Below are positions 1 through 10,994 of a stretch of 47,966 nt of DNA, in pieces. The position numbers and the translations under genes are program-made. Under the pieces are notes generated by a model. That model saw nothing but the letters and a program-made list of their open reading frames with translations. It was not told the DNA's origin and did no database searches. Position 1 is the stretch's first letter. Each line of letters starts with the position of its first letter. Origin of the DNA: Fibrobacteria bacterium GUT307 (GTDB taxonomy: Bacteria; Fibrobacterota; Fibrobacteria; Fibrobacterales; Fibrobacteraceae); NCBI GenBank assembly GCA_001462235.1, contig LIUI01000154.1, forward strand, positions 1 to 47,966, in the 5' to 3' direction.

Positions 1-242
1 GCCTCCGCTTCCGATAAATTACAGCCGCTTTGTATGAGAACATCGGCCCCCATTTTATCCTTAATAATTTTCGCCAACCATGGTTGCATGGGGAGCGTTT
101 TCATAAGGCGATAATAACCTTCTTCATCACCTGCCTTGCTTAATAAACAAGCCTTGTACGCAACATCAAATTTTTCGTCAAAAGTCATAAGTTTTACTCC
201 CAAACTCTTTGGGTGCTTTGTTTTGCTTTGAACTCTTGCCAT
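1..242 (-). CDS. Hypothetical protein, C-terminus cut off by the window edge
   Basis: The reading frame stays open from an ATG at 242 to the window start, giving about 80 residues. An AAGGAG Shine-Dalgarno lies 7 nt before the ATG. The visible part is basic at the N-terminus and then has a helical, charged stretch including the segment MKTLPMQPWLAKIIKDK. I recall similar short proteins in spirochaetes and fibrobacters but cannot assign a function. It is divergent from the ATPase gene that starts near 414, and about 170 nt of AT-rich DNA lies between them. Confidence 0.6.
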   Translation of the reverse strand, partial: MARVQSKTKHPKSLGVKLMTFDEKFDVAYKACLLSKAGDEEGYYRLMKTLPMQPWLAKIIKDKMGADVLIQSGCNLSEAE

Positions 243-352
243 TTTCAATCTCCTTTTGTTTTGAATATAGAAATTTTATCATAGAATGCATTGATGCTCA
301 CCCAAATTCTGAGTTAATTCCATTTAATTTCACAGAGTAGCGAAAAAATCTA

Positions 353-398
353 TTTTTTAGACAAAACTTCTAAAAAATCTCAACTTTTGTCTAAAAAA
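353..398. promoter_or_regulatory. Perfect 14-bp inverted repeat before the ATPase gene
   Basis: Arms at 353-366 (TTTTTTAGACAAAA) and 385-398 are exact reverse complements with an 18-nt spacer. The second arm ends just before the first possible ATG of the ATPase gene. The position suits an operator or autoregulatory site. No T-run after a stem makes a terminator less likely. Confidence 0.5.
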
Positions 399-413
399 AT
401 GTATATTTATAGT

Positions 414-3087
<2,674 letters not shown>

Positions 3088-3092
3088 TAAAA

Positions 3093-4355
3093 ATGGATTC
3101 CTTTTTAATATCTCCCAATGGGCCGCTTAAAGGCTCTGTGCAAATTTCCGGTGCAAAAAATGCCGTGCTGCCTGTTATGGCTGCGGCTATGCTTGCAGAT
3201 GGAGTTTCCAAAATAAGCAATGTTCCGCAACTAAAAGACACTAAAACTATGTCTGATGTTTTGCGGGTAACAGGTTGCCGCATAAAGCAAAATGAAAATG
3301 ATTTGAGCATTGATTCCAGCGATATAAACCACTTGGAAGCCCCCTACGAATTGGTGAAAACCATGCGGGCAAGCTTTTACGTGCTCGGGCCATTGGTGGC
3401 TAAATTTGGGAAATGCAGAGTATCTTTGCCAGGCGGTTGCGCTTGGGGTCCGCGTCCGGTTGATTTGCATTTAAAGGGGCTAGAAGCACTTGGGGCAAAG
3501 ATAAATGTTACGCATGGATATGTTGAAGCTCTTTGCGACGGACGGCTCAAGGGTAATACTTTTTCTTTCCCTATAAGTTCTGTTGGAGCAACTGCGAATA
3601 TTCTTATGGCGGCAACTCTTGCAGAGGGAACTTCTATTTTGCAAAATTCTTCCATAGAACCGGAAATTACCGCTCTCGCAAACTATCTAATCGAAATGGG
3701 TGCAGAGATAAGCGGCGTTGGAACAAGAACCTTGATTGTAAAAGGCGTTGAAAAATTAAAACCCGGCAATGGGCAAACCATAGCAGACAGAATAGAAGCA
3801 GGAACTTTTTTAGCTGCGGCGGCAATAACAAGAGGAAAGGTAAAAGTAACAGCCATGGTTCCGGAACATCAAGGTGCTCTTCTGGAAGTTTTCAAAAATA
3901 TTGGCTGTGAAATATCCATTGGCGAAAACTGGGTTGAACTGGATGCAGAAAATAAAGAGCTTATGCCTACGCACATAACCACCCTGCCTTATCCCGGCTT
4001 CCCTACAGATATGCAAGCCCAGCTTATGGCGGTACTGGCAACGGTAAAAGGCACATCTTCAGTGCGTGATACCATTTACAACGATAGATTCAAACATGTT
4101 TCCGAGTTGGAAAGGCTTGGCGCAGAAATTTCCCTTAAAGAAGATACCGCTATAATAAACGGAGGCAATGAGTTAACGGGTGCGCAAGTGATGGCAAGCG
4201 ATTTGCGAGCGAGCGCAGCCCTTGTTTTGGCGGGGCTGGTAGCCAAAGGGCAAACGGAGATAAGCCGCATTTACCATTTAGACAGAGGCTATGAAAATTT
4301 TGAAGGCAAACTATCAAAGCTTGGAGCCAAACTGGAAAGAGTGCACAAAAGTTGA
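3093..4355 (+). CDS. murA: UDP-N-acetylglucosamine 1-carboxyvinyltransferase
   Basis: 420 residues, full length. It transfers enolpyruvate from PEP to UDP-GlcNAc, the first committed step of peptidoglycan synthesis. The N-terminus has SGAKNAVLPVMAAAML (substrate-binding Lys and Asn). The loop LPGGCAWGPRPVDLH carries Cys116, equivalent to the fosfomycin-sensitive cysteine. The C-terminal half has ADRIEAGTF, PYPGFPTDMQAQ and the DLRASAALVLAGL repeat of the second inside-out barrel. ATG 3093 is preferred over the in-frame TTG at 3084, which overlaps the guaB stop. An AGGG sequence in the guaB end may serve as a weak ribosome binding site. Confidence 0.97.
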   Translation: MDSFLISPNGPLKGSVQISGAKNAVLPVMAAAMLADGVSKISNVPQLKDTKTMSDVLRVTGCRIKQNENDLSIDSSDINHLEAPYELVKTMRASFYVLGPLVAKFGKCRVSLPGGCAWGPRPVDLHLKGLEALGAKINVTHGYVEALCDGRLKGNTFSFPISSVGATANILMAATLAEGTSILQNSSIEPEITALANYLIEMGAEISGVGTRTLIVKGVEKLKPGNGQTIADRIEAGTFLAAAAITRGKVKVTAMVPEHQGALLEVFKNIGCEISIGENWVELDAENKELMPTHITTLPYPGFPTDMQAQLMAVLATVKGTSSVRDTIYNDRFKHVSELERLGAEISLKEDTAIINGGNELTGAQVMASDLRASAALVLAGLVAKGQTEISRIYHLDRGYENFEGKLSKLGAKLERVHKS

Positions 4356-4403
4356 GAGTTATGGAGTTGAGAGTGGAGAGTTGAGAATTGAGAGTTATTT
4401 TAT
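4353..4403. repeat. Degenerate tandem GTTGAGAGT repeat
   Basis: Four to five imperfect copies of a 9-nt GTTGAGAGT-like unit lie between the murA stop and the start of the next gene. The last copy supplies the TTG start region of the lipoprotein gene. It may be a slippage-prone spacer. Confidence 0.55.
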
Positions 4404-6280
4404 TGGTGATGTTTGCGTTTTTCTTTAGCTTGCAGGGCTGCACTTGCTGTGCATATTTTAACCATGCGTGGAATATGGAAGTGGCTTATGAGCAAGCGGC
4501 AGAGCTTAGGCAGGCAAGGCAAGACTCGCTCCCCGGTGATTCTATTTTGAGAATGGGAAAGGAAAAAGGACTTTACGATAGGGTTATAGAAAAGGGTTCA
4601 CGCACGGTGGAGAGATTTCCAAAAAACGAAAGCCAGGTTCCAAAAGCCGTATTTATGATGGGAGAGGCATTTCGCTACAAAAGCGAATGCAAAAAAGCGG
4701 TTGAAAAATACGATGAACTTGAAAGATATTTCCCGCAATACGATTCCATGCCCAAAGCCGAATATCAACGCGTTTATTGCCTTTACAGGACTGAGGAATA
4801 CGCTTTGGCAAGATTTTCTGCGGAGCGAATTTTAGAGAAAGGCGAAAAGCATGAATTTTATTTGCCAACCTTGGAACTCATGTCTCTTTTGCAAGAAAAA
4901 GAAGGTTTGCCTAGCGATGCCATAGCATCTTTAGAAGCAGTGCTCGCCACCGATTTTGGAACTCCCTGGACAAGGGCAAAAGCGAGAATGCGGCTTGCAG
5001 ATTTGTATTACGAGCAAAAAAACCACGAAAAAGCCAGAGAACATTATTTAAACAAGGAACTTTCTATTTTGCCGGTTCCAGAGCGATACAAAGCACAAAG
5101 CACGGCAGCGGAGTGTTTGTTAGCCATAAGCGATAAAAACGGCACGGCGGCGGCAAACGAGTATAAAGCCCTTGCAGATTCGCTTGTGTTCAAGGACCAG
5201 AAAAACCTGAGTTTAATAAGGCAGGGCGAAATTCTTTTAAGCATAAACAACGAAAACGGAATTAGAATTTTGAGGGACTTGGCTTATAACTCGCCAAAAA
5301 GCGAAACTGCCGCAAGAGCATTCTTTGGCATTGGAGATTTTAGGCAAAAAGGCAGGTATTACCCCGATGCCATTTTGCTTTACGATTCGAGTTTTCAAAA
5401 CAAACCTTCTAGTTCTTGGGGTAAAGAGAGTTATAGCCGCAAAACCGCGCTTTCAAAATTATTAGCCTTAAAAGACACCGTTGCCGCATTGCAAAAAGAA
5501 GAAAAGCCGTTTTTCCCGCAAGAATTTCAAATTGCAGAACTATTTTTGCTAAAATTATCAGAAACAGACAGCGCGCTAGCCTTGCTTGCAAGAATGGATT
5601 CCACTCTTGAAGATTCCTCCTTGAGAGCCAGAGCCGCTTATACAAGAGCCTTTATCTACGATGAATTCAAACAAGACACCTCAAAAGCCTACCCGCTTTA
5701 CAGAGCGATAGTTGAGAATTTTCCGCAAACGGATTATGCAAAACAGGCACAGGCGAACATGGGTTTGCAAATAAGTGCAAAAACAAGAGAGGATTTTGCA
5801 TACAATGCCCTTTTGAAAGCCGAAACAGCATGGTTAAATACGCAGAAAATTCCGCTGGAAAATTTTGAAGAAATTGATTTGGCATATCAAAAGACCATTG
5901 CTCTTTACGATTCTGTTATAGTTGGGTTCCCGGAAACGCAAAACGCCGTGCGGGCTATGTATGCAAAAGCCAGTATTTTGGAAGATGAAATTGGCAACAT
6001 AGACAGCGCAAAAACCATTTATTCAAAATTAAGCAGAGAACATTCCCAAACCCCTTGGGGCAAAGCTGCTCTGGAAAAACTGAGAGGCAAACTCTCAACA
6101 GACTTAGGTGATTTGAACAGCCTGCGTAAAAGGGTTGAGCAATTTGAAATTTCCATAAAACAACAAAGCGATGCATACTGGCAAGAAGCAGAGAAAAAGA
6201 AAAACGAGCCTCCGCCGCTAAAAACGGAAGAAGACGAAATTTTGCTGAACGACTACAATACGCTTTATGATTTTAAGTAA
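4388..6280 (+). CDS. Outer-envelope lipoprotein with TPR repeats
   Basis: 630 residues from a TTG start. The N-terminus is a lipoprotein signal peptide: RVILLVMFAFFFSLQ followed by G-C (lipobox LQGC), so Cys17 would be lipidated. The rest is alpha-helical with repeated TPR-like units, for example KAVFMMGEAFRYKSECKKA, YYPDAILLYDSSF, AYPLYRAIVENFPQTDYAKQ and AKTIYSKLSREHSQTPWGK. The arrangement recalls BamD/YbgF/TolA-binding-like scaffolds but is much longer than either, so no specific function is assigned. It starts 32 nt after murA in the same direction and converges with nuoA 5 nt beyond its stop. No intergenic terminator is visible. Confidence 0.75.
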   Translation: MRVILLVMFAFFFSLQGCTCCAYFNHAWNMEVAYEQAAELRQARQDSLPGDSILRMGKEKGLYDRVIEKGSRTVERFPKNESQVPKAVFMMGEAFRYKSECKKAVEKYDELERYFPQYDSMPKAEYQRVYCLYRTEEYALARFSAERILEKGEKHEFYLPTLELMSLLQEKEGLPSDAIASLEAVLATDFGTPWTRAKARMRLADLYYEQKNHEKAREHYLNKELSILPVPERYKAQSTAAECLLAISDKNGTAAANEYKALADSLVFKDQKNLSLIRQGEILLSINNENGIRILRDLAYNSPKSETAARAFFGIGDFRQKGRYYPDAILLYDSSFQNKPSSSWGKESYSRKTALSKLLALKDTVAALQKEEKPFFPQEFQIAELFLLKLSETDSALALLARMDSTLEDSSLRARAAYTRAFIYDEFKQDTSKAYPLYRAIVENFPQTDYAKQAQANMGLQISAKTREDFAYNALLKAETAWLNTQKIPLENFEEIDLAYQKTIALYDSVIVGFPETQNAVRAMYAKASILEDEIGNIDSAKTIYSKLSREHSQTPWGKAALEKLRGKLSTDLGDLNSLRKRVEQFEISIKQQSDAYWQEAEKKKNEPPPLKTEEDEILLNDYNTLYDFK

Positions 6281-6285
6281 TTTTT

Positions 6286-6663
6286 CTATATGGTTGACCA
6301 GTTCAAAACACCTTTGCGAATAATGTAAAGATAGCCAACTTCTAAAATTAATAGGAATACTATCAAAAAGCCAAACATTTCCCAGCCGCCATTTGTAAAC
6401 TCAATTGCTAGCGGGTATAAGAAAGCTACTTCCAAGTCAAAAACCAAAAAAAGCATTGCCACCACATAATATTTCACAGGAAATCTCTCCGAGGCACTGC
6501 CTATAACATTTGAAAGCCCGCACTCGTAAGCATCTGTTTTGGTTTTGTTTTTAAGCTGAGTTTGCGGCGAAAGCACCCAATTTGCAAACATCATCCCAAA
6601 AGGAACCGCCACTGCCAGCAGTACAAGCACAAATATGGGAAAGAATATGTCAAAAGAGTCCAT
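6286..6663 (-). CDS. nuoA: NADH-quinone oxidoreductase subunit A
   Basis: 125 residues with three transmembrane helices (about 8-30, 66-88, 95-117). The family signature is clear: KTDAYECGLSNVIGSASERFPVKYY and FLVFDLEVAFLYPLA. It is a small membrane-arm subunit of complex I that contributes to the quinone-site and proton-channel region. Unusually, no nuoB or other nuo gene is adjacent; it is single, between a convergent lipoprotein gene and bioB. TAAATT lies 8 nt before the ATG, with no Shine-Dalgarno, which is close to the leaderless pattern of other genes here. Confidence 0.95.
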   Translation of the reverse strand: MDSFDIFFPIFVLVLLAVAVPFGMMFANWVLSPQTQLKNKTKTDAYECGLSNVIGSASERFPVKYYVVAMLFLVFDLEVAFLYPLAIEFTNGGWEMFGFLIVFLLILEVGYLYIIRKGVLNWSTI

Positions 6664-6683
6664 AAAGGGGAAATTTAGAAATT

Positions 6684-7664
6684 TTAAAGAGGGCTTATAT
6701 TATATCCCACAGACTTAAACATCTCATAGTCTTTATTTATATTTGAGCCTGGGGTTGTTAAAAGGCCGCCTACCAAGGATGCATTTATGCCCGATTGCAA
6801 CGCTTTTTTTTGCAAATTTTCGCTCATATTTATTCTGCCGCCGGCAAAACGGATAAAGGCATCCGGGAGTATAAAGCGGAATATAGCCATTGTGGTTAGG
6901 ATTTCTGTGTCTGAAAGGGGTTTGGCGTTTTCCAAGGCAGAACCTTTTATTGGGTTCAAAATGTTTATGGGGATGGATTTTACGCCGAGTTCCCTGAGTT
7001 CATAAGCTAGTTCAATTCGCTGCTCCATGCTTTCTCCCATGCCTATGATTCCACCGGAGCATATTTCCATGCCGCATTCTATGGCTAGGCGCAGGGTTTC
7101 TTTTTTTTCTTTGCTGGTGTGAGTTGTGCAAAGTTGCGGGAAAAATGAACTTGCGGTTTCCAAGTTGCATTCGTACCTGGTAACGCCTGCTTCTTTTAGC
7201 ATAAGCATTTCTTCCTTGCCTATTAAGCCCATTGAAGCACAGAGTTTTAGCCCCGTTTTTTCTTGAATGCGTTTGTACATTTCACAGAATTTTTCCATTT
7301 CTTTTTTTTCAACTCTGCGCCCGCTGGTAACCATTGAAAATCTTTTTACGCCTTTTATGTCGTTTTGCAAGGCACAGTCAAAAACTTCGTTTGCGTTTTT
7401 TATGGGATAGGTTTCTATCCCTGTGTTATGCTTTGCGCTTTGGGCACACCATTTGCAATCTTCGCTGCACATTCCGGAGCGGGCGTTTATTATTGAGCAG
7501 GTGTCCAGTTCATTGCCGCAAAATTTTTCCCTTATGCTGTTTGCAGCAGCGCAAAGTAAATCTTTGTCCGGGTATTTTGCGAGTTCAATGGCTTCGTTGT
7601 ACAAAACATCGCCTTTTTGTTCAAGCACTCTGAGAGTGATTTGTTCCAAATTTATTTGCTGCAT
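6684..7664 (-). CDS. bioB: Biotin synthase
   Basis: 326 residues, normal length. This radical-SAM enzyme inserts sulfur into dethiobiotin, the last step of biotin synthesis. The [4Fe-4S] motif CSEDCKWC is present, followed by the family segments VTSGRR, CASMGLI, YECNLETA, CSGGIIGMGES, INILNPIKGSALE and RFAGGR. ATG 7664 (MQQINLEQ) is chosen; an upstream extension to 7730 lies inside the preceding gene and is not family-like. The start overlaps the end of the hemolysin-III-like gene by 13 nt, so the two form an operon. No other biotin gene is in the window. Confidence 0.95.
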   Translation of the reverse strand: MQQINLEQITLRVLEQKGDVLYNEAIELAKYPDKDLLCAAANSIREKFCGNELDTCSIINARSGMCSEDCKWCAQSAKHNTGIETYPIKNANEVFDCALQNDIKGVKRFSMVTSGRRVEKKEMEKFCEMYKRIQEKTGLKLCASMGLIGKEEMLMLKEAGVTRYECNLETASSFFPQLCTTHTSKEKKETLRLAIECGMEICSGGIIGMGESMEQRIELAYELRELGVKSIPINILNPIKGSALENAKPLSDTEILTTMAIFRFILPDAFIRFAGGRINMSENLQKKALQSGINASLVGGLLTTPGSNINKDYEMFKSVGYNISPL

Positions 7665-8296
7665 ATTATTACCGAAATTAATACCGCTACATAATGGCAA
7701 ATAGCGGCACTGAGCACAAATAGATGCCATATAGCATGGTGGTGATAGATTTTTTTGTTCAAATAAAAAATACTGCCCAAGGTGTAAAGACCGCCGCCAA
7801 CCATAACCAAAATAAGCGATGGCGTTGGCAATTCCTCAAAAAAACGTTTCCCGCCCACAAGCAAGAGCCAACCCATTGCTACATATATCATTGTGCTTGC
7901 AACTTTGAAACGTCCTGTGAAAAATACTTTGAAAATAGTTCCCAGCAGCACTAGCGACCATTGTATTGAGAGCAAGGTTATTCCAAAAGCATCCAGCATA
8001 TACATCAGCAAAAAGGGCGTATATGAGCCGGCTATTAAAAAGTAGATTGAAATATGGTCAAATTTGCGAAGTATTCTTTTTGCATCCTGATTTTGCGTGC
8101 TGTGGTAAAGAGTGCTGGAAGTGAAAAGCATCAAAAAGCTAAAAGCATAAATAGTTGCACCCACAACGCCGGGAATATTGCCTGTTTTTGCACCTATGGC
8201 AGAAAGAAGCGGAATGGTGGCAACACCAAATAGTATTCCCATTCCATGAGTTAAAGCATTCGCCATCTCTCGGCGAAATTCCCTTATGACTTCCAT
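7652..8296 (-). CDS. Hemolysin III / PAQR-type membrane protein
   Basis: 214 residues with about seven transmembrane helices. Family motifs are present: N-terminal NALTHGMGILFG, then STLYHSTQ, RKFDHISIYFLIAGSYTPF, and C-terminal HHHAIWHLFVLSAAICHY. The conserved His and Asp residues form the zinc site of the hemolysin III/PAQR superfamily. The true cellular role in bacteria is uncertain, and the hemolysin name is historical. The start was moved to ATG 8296 because TAGATT lies exactly 6 nt upstream. It is followed by bioB with an overlap. Confidence 0.88.
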   Translation of the reverse strand: MEVIREFRREMANALTHGMGILFGVATIPLLSAIGAKTGNIPGVVGATIYAFSFLMLFTSSTLYHSTQNQDAKRILRKFDHISIYFLIAGSYTPFLLMYMLDAFGITLLSIQWSLVLLGTIFKVFFTGRFKVASTMIYVAMGWLLLVGGKRFFEELPTPSLILVMVGGGLYTLGSIFYLNKKIYHHHAIWHLFVLSAAICHYVAVLISVIICSK

Positions 8297-8302
8297 ACGC
8301 AA

Positions 8303-8322
8303 AATCTAGAAAATTCTATATT
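8303..8322. promoter_or_regulatory. Back-to-back divergent -10 elements (hemolysin III-like gene / fic)
   Basis: On the minus strand TAGATT (8308-8303) lies 6 nt before ATG 8296. On the plus strand TATATT (8317-8322) lies 6 nt before ATG 8329. Eight bases separate them, and the whole forms an imperfect dyad TCTAGAAAATTCTA. The two promoters must overlap, so simultaneous use is likely exclusive. Confidence 0.55.
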
Positions 8323-8328
8323 AACTCT

Positions 8329-9090
8329 ATGCCCGCCAAGTATTTGAACAAAACAGGCGAAGTGGATAAACTTAAACAGGAAATAGATTCCTATCGTCCT
8401 TTTGAAGAAAATCTGCTTTTAGAACTCAAGCAATTTTACCGAATAGGCTTTACATATTCAAGCAATGCCTTAGAAGGCAACTCGCTTACGGAATCAGAAA
8501 CCAAGGTTGTTATAGAAAACGGCTTAACCATTGGCGGCAAAAGCATTAGGGAACATAACGAGGCTTTGGGGCATAGCGATGCCTATTCTTTTTTGAATGA
8601 GCTGGCAAAAAATAATCAAATTGCAGAAAGCGATATTCTTGAATTGCACAGATTGTTTTATCATAGAATAAACGATGAAAAAGCCGGTAAGTATAGGCAT
8701 GAACAAGTTTTTATCTCCGGCACGGATTATTTGCCTCCCAAGCATGGGGAAATTCCGAATTTAATGAGAGAATTTATTTCAAAAATGCCGGAATGGAAAG
8801 AAACTTTACACCCTGTAACTTATGCTGCAAAACTGCACGAGCGTATTGCAAATATACATCCGTTTATAGATGGAAACGGAAGAACAGCTCGTTTGGTTAT
8901 GAATCTTGCATTATTGCAGGCGGGTTATCCTATTGCGGTTATTCCGCCGGTGCTAAGAGGCGATTACATATACTTGATAAGTTTAACAAACAAAGGCAAT
9001 TGCGAACAGTTTTTTAATTTTATTTCAAGCGTTGAATATGAAAGCGCAAGGGAATATTTAAGAATGTTAAAATATTTTTGCGGAGATTAG
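8329..9090 (+). CDS. Fic-domain protein (AMP/NMP transferase type)
   Basis: 253 residues. The Fic catalytic motif is HPFIDGNGRTAR, with His177 as the predicted catalytic residue. Upstream, SNALEG (Glu49) matches the (S/T)xxxE(G/N) inhibitory helix found N-terminal to the Fic fold in class II, self-inhibited enzymes. Such proteins transfer AMP or another NMP from a nucleotide to a target-protein hydroxyl; the target here is unknown. The C-terminal stretch after residue 200 is short and helical. ATG 8329 is supported by TATATT 6 nt upstream. The GH9 gene starts 3 nt after the stop, so the two are cotranscribed, an unusual partnership. Confidence 0.9.
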   Translation: MPAKYLNKTGEVDKLKQEIDSYRPFEENLLLELKQFYRIGFTYSSNALEGNSLTESETKVVIENGLTIGGKSIREHNEALGHSDAYSFLNELAKNNQIAESDILELHRLFYHRINDEKAGKYRHEQVFISGTDYLPPKHGEIPNLMREFISKMPEWKETLHPVTYAAKLHERIANIHPFIDGNGRTARLVMNLALLQAGYPIAVIPPVLRGDYIYLISLTNKGNCEQFFNFISSVEYESAREYLRMLKYFCGD

Positions 9091-9093
9091 CAT

Positions 9094-10977
9094 TTGACAA
9101 CCAAGGCGATAGTAATTTTTATGGCTCTATCCTTAAACACGCAGGCAGCCGTTTGGCTCAGAGTAAATCAAGCCGGTTATACACCAGACCGCGTAAAAAC
9201 CGCAGTGGTTCTATCCGATACCGATATTGCAGGGCACACTTGGAAATTGAAAAACGGTGAAAAAGTTGTTTTGAATGGAAAGCTGGACGTGGCAAAGCGT
9301 GGCGATAATTATCATGTAGCTCAACCTTTTTACTACATAATTGATTTCAGTTCGGTAAAAACAAATGCAACATACACTTTGGAATTAGCCGGGGCACGCA
9401 CCGAGCAAATCCGCATTTTGGCAGACCCATATTCTAAGTTTGCCACACAAGCACTTATACATCTGCGTGCCATGCGTAGCAGGCATTCTGGGGATAGCGC
9501 GGCAGCGGTTTATGTAGTAAAAGGGGATTGGAAGGCCGGTGCTTGGCAAGAGGCTAGCCCGCGTAGAACCTTGGATATGCTTGGGGGGCATTATGATGCC
9601 GGGGATTATATAAAATTTACCTTGAACGAAGCATATCTGGCATGGCATTTATTGACCGCTTATCAAGAGAATCCGTCTTTGTTTGCAAATGTTCTTGAAG
9701 AGGCAAAATACAGTTTGGATTATCTTGCAAAAACTTTCCCGGAAGAAAATACCTTTGTTATACAAGTAGGCGATGCCAAAGACCATGAGCAAGGTTGGCG
9801 TTTACCGGAGCAAGATGCTCTGAATGGCAAAAGACCCGCTTTGTGTGCCTTATCACGCGTACACATGGGAAGCACAGCTGCTGCTTTGGCTTTAGGGGGG
9901 CAGGTATTTCAAAATTTGGATTCAGATGCCGCAACGCTTTACGCAAACAAGGCTAAGGCTATTTATGCACGAGCCAGAAAAAAAGATACACAACTCTCTG
10001 CATTTGAACGGGACAAAGTCAATGACTTTTATTTTGATAAAACCGATAACGATAATATGGCTTTGGCCGCCGCCGAGCTTTTTCGCTTAACGGGGCAGCA
10101 GAGTTATTTTGACGAAGGAAAAGCAGATGCACCGGAAGCGGGATATTGGGTTAGCTGGGGAGAATGGAATTCTTTTGCCAACCACCTTTTGGCAAAACTG
10201 GGCGATGCCGGTGCAAAAAATCGTATGCTTACCGAAGTGCTCCGCTATGAGCAGGACAATGTGTGGAATGCTCCAAACGATTATACATGGGGTACTTTGC
10301 ACCGTTGGATTGGCATGGCTAATGCCCATTTACGTGCCAGGCGTGATTTACAGGATGCTAAACAATTAACTGCGCCTTTTTTGGGAATTTTAGATTACGC
10401 CTTTGGACGCAATAACTGGGGCGTAGCAATGGTGGCATCTCCTGAGCTTCCTCATAGCGTTCGCAATATTTACAACGGAATTTATCGTTTAACCGGCACT
10501 TTTCCGGTTGGCGCATTATCCGAAGGCCCGGGCGATAAAGCTACTCACGATGACATGAAAAAATATTTTGAGGCTTTTCCAAAATTCTCTCCTCTTGAAG
10601 AATTTAACACCGCTGCCGCCGTATTCTACGATAGCTCCGATGATTTTATGATTCAGGAATCCACAATAGGCGGGCAGGGAGATTTTATATTGATGCTGGC
10701 ACTCGCATCTGCACGGGTATTGCCCGCATTGCCTGCAATGTCTCAAAGGGGGCCTGCCTCTCTTTTTATAAACCGGAGCGAAAACCTGTTTACCATAACC
10801 CCTTCTCCAATATGCAAAGCAGACAGCCTATCCATAACCGACTATCAAGGCAAGCAAATTACCGTCCTTTATCGCAATGAGCAAAATCAGTATATTTGGA
10901 ATACACGCCATATTCCCCCTGGTGTATATAATATTATCCCGTCTGATGGCAGCCTGCCTTTGGTGCTTAGGAAGTAA
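9094..10977 (+). CDS. Glycoside hydrolase family 9 (endoglucanase/cellulase)
   Basis: 627 residues. A signal peptide (to about residue 18, after NTQA) is followed by an N-terminal Ig-like cellulase domain (about 20-110, VNQAGYTPDR) and the (alpha/alpha)6 GH9 domain. The base motif GGHYDAGDYIKF holds Asp168 and Asp171, and the catalytic acid candidate is the Glu in DDFMIQES near residue 520. It hydrolyses beta-1,4-glucan with inversion outside the cytoplasm. The last 70 residues (SITDYQGKQITVL, WNTRHIPPGVYNI) resemble a type IX secretion/FlgD-like C-terminal sorting domain. The TTG start has GGAG about 8 nt upstream, and a later in-frame ATG at 9121 would shorten the signal peptide. Confidence 0.92.
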   Translation: MTTKAIVIFMALSLNTQAAVWLRVNQAGYTPDRVKTAVVLSDTDIAGHTWKLKNGEKVVLNGKLDVAKRGDNYHVAQPFYYIIDFSSVKTNATYTLELAGARTEQIRILADPYSKFATQALIHLRAMRSRHSGDSAAAVYVVKGDWKAGAWQEASPRRTLDMLGGHYDAGDYIKFTLNEAYLAWHLLTAYQENPSLFANVLEEAKYSLDYLAKTFPEENTFVIQVGDAKDHEQGWRLPEQDALNGKRPALCALSRVHMGSTAAALALGGQVFQNLDSDAATLYANKAKAIYARARKKDTQLSAFERDKVNDFYFDKTDNDNMALAAAELFRLTGQQSYFDEGKADAPEAGYWVSWGEWNSFANHLLAKLGDAGAKNRMLTEVLRYEQDNVWNAPNDYTWGTLHRWIGMANAHLRARRDLQDAKQLTAPFLGILDYAFGRNNWGVAMVASPELPHSVRNIYNGIYRLTGTFPVGALSEGPGDKATHDDMKKYFEAFPKFSPLEEFNTAAAVFYDSSDDFMIQESTIGGQGDFILMLALASARVLPALPAMSQRGPASLFINRSENLFTITPSPICKADSLSITDYQGKQITVLYRNEQNQYIWNTRHIPPGVYNIIPSDGSLPLVLRK

Positions 10978-10982
10978 TTTTC

Positions 10983-10994
10983 TACATTCCCCTG
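10983..10994 (+). promoter_or_regulatory. Leaderless-type -10 element of uppP
   Basis: TACATT (10983-10988) after TTTTC lies exactly 6 nt before the ATG at 10995. No Shine-Dalgarno is present. It sits 6 nt after the GH9 stop, so uppP has its own promoter. Confidence 0.5.
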
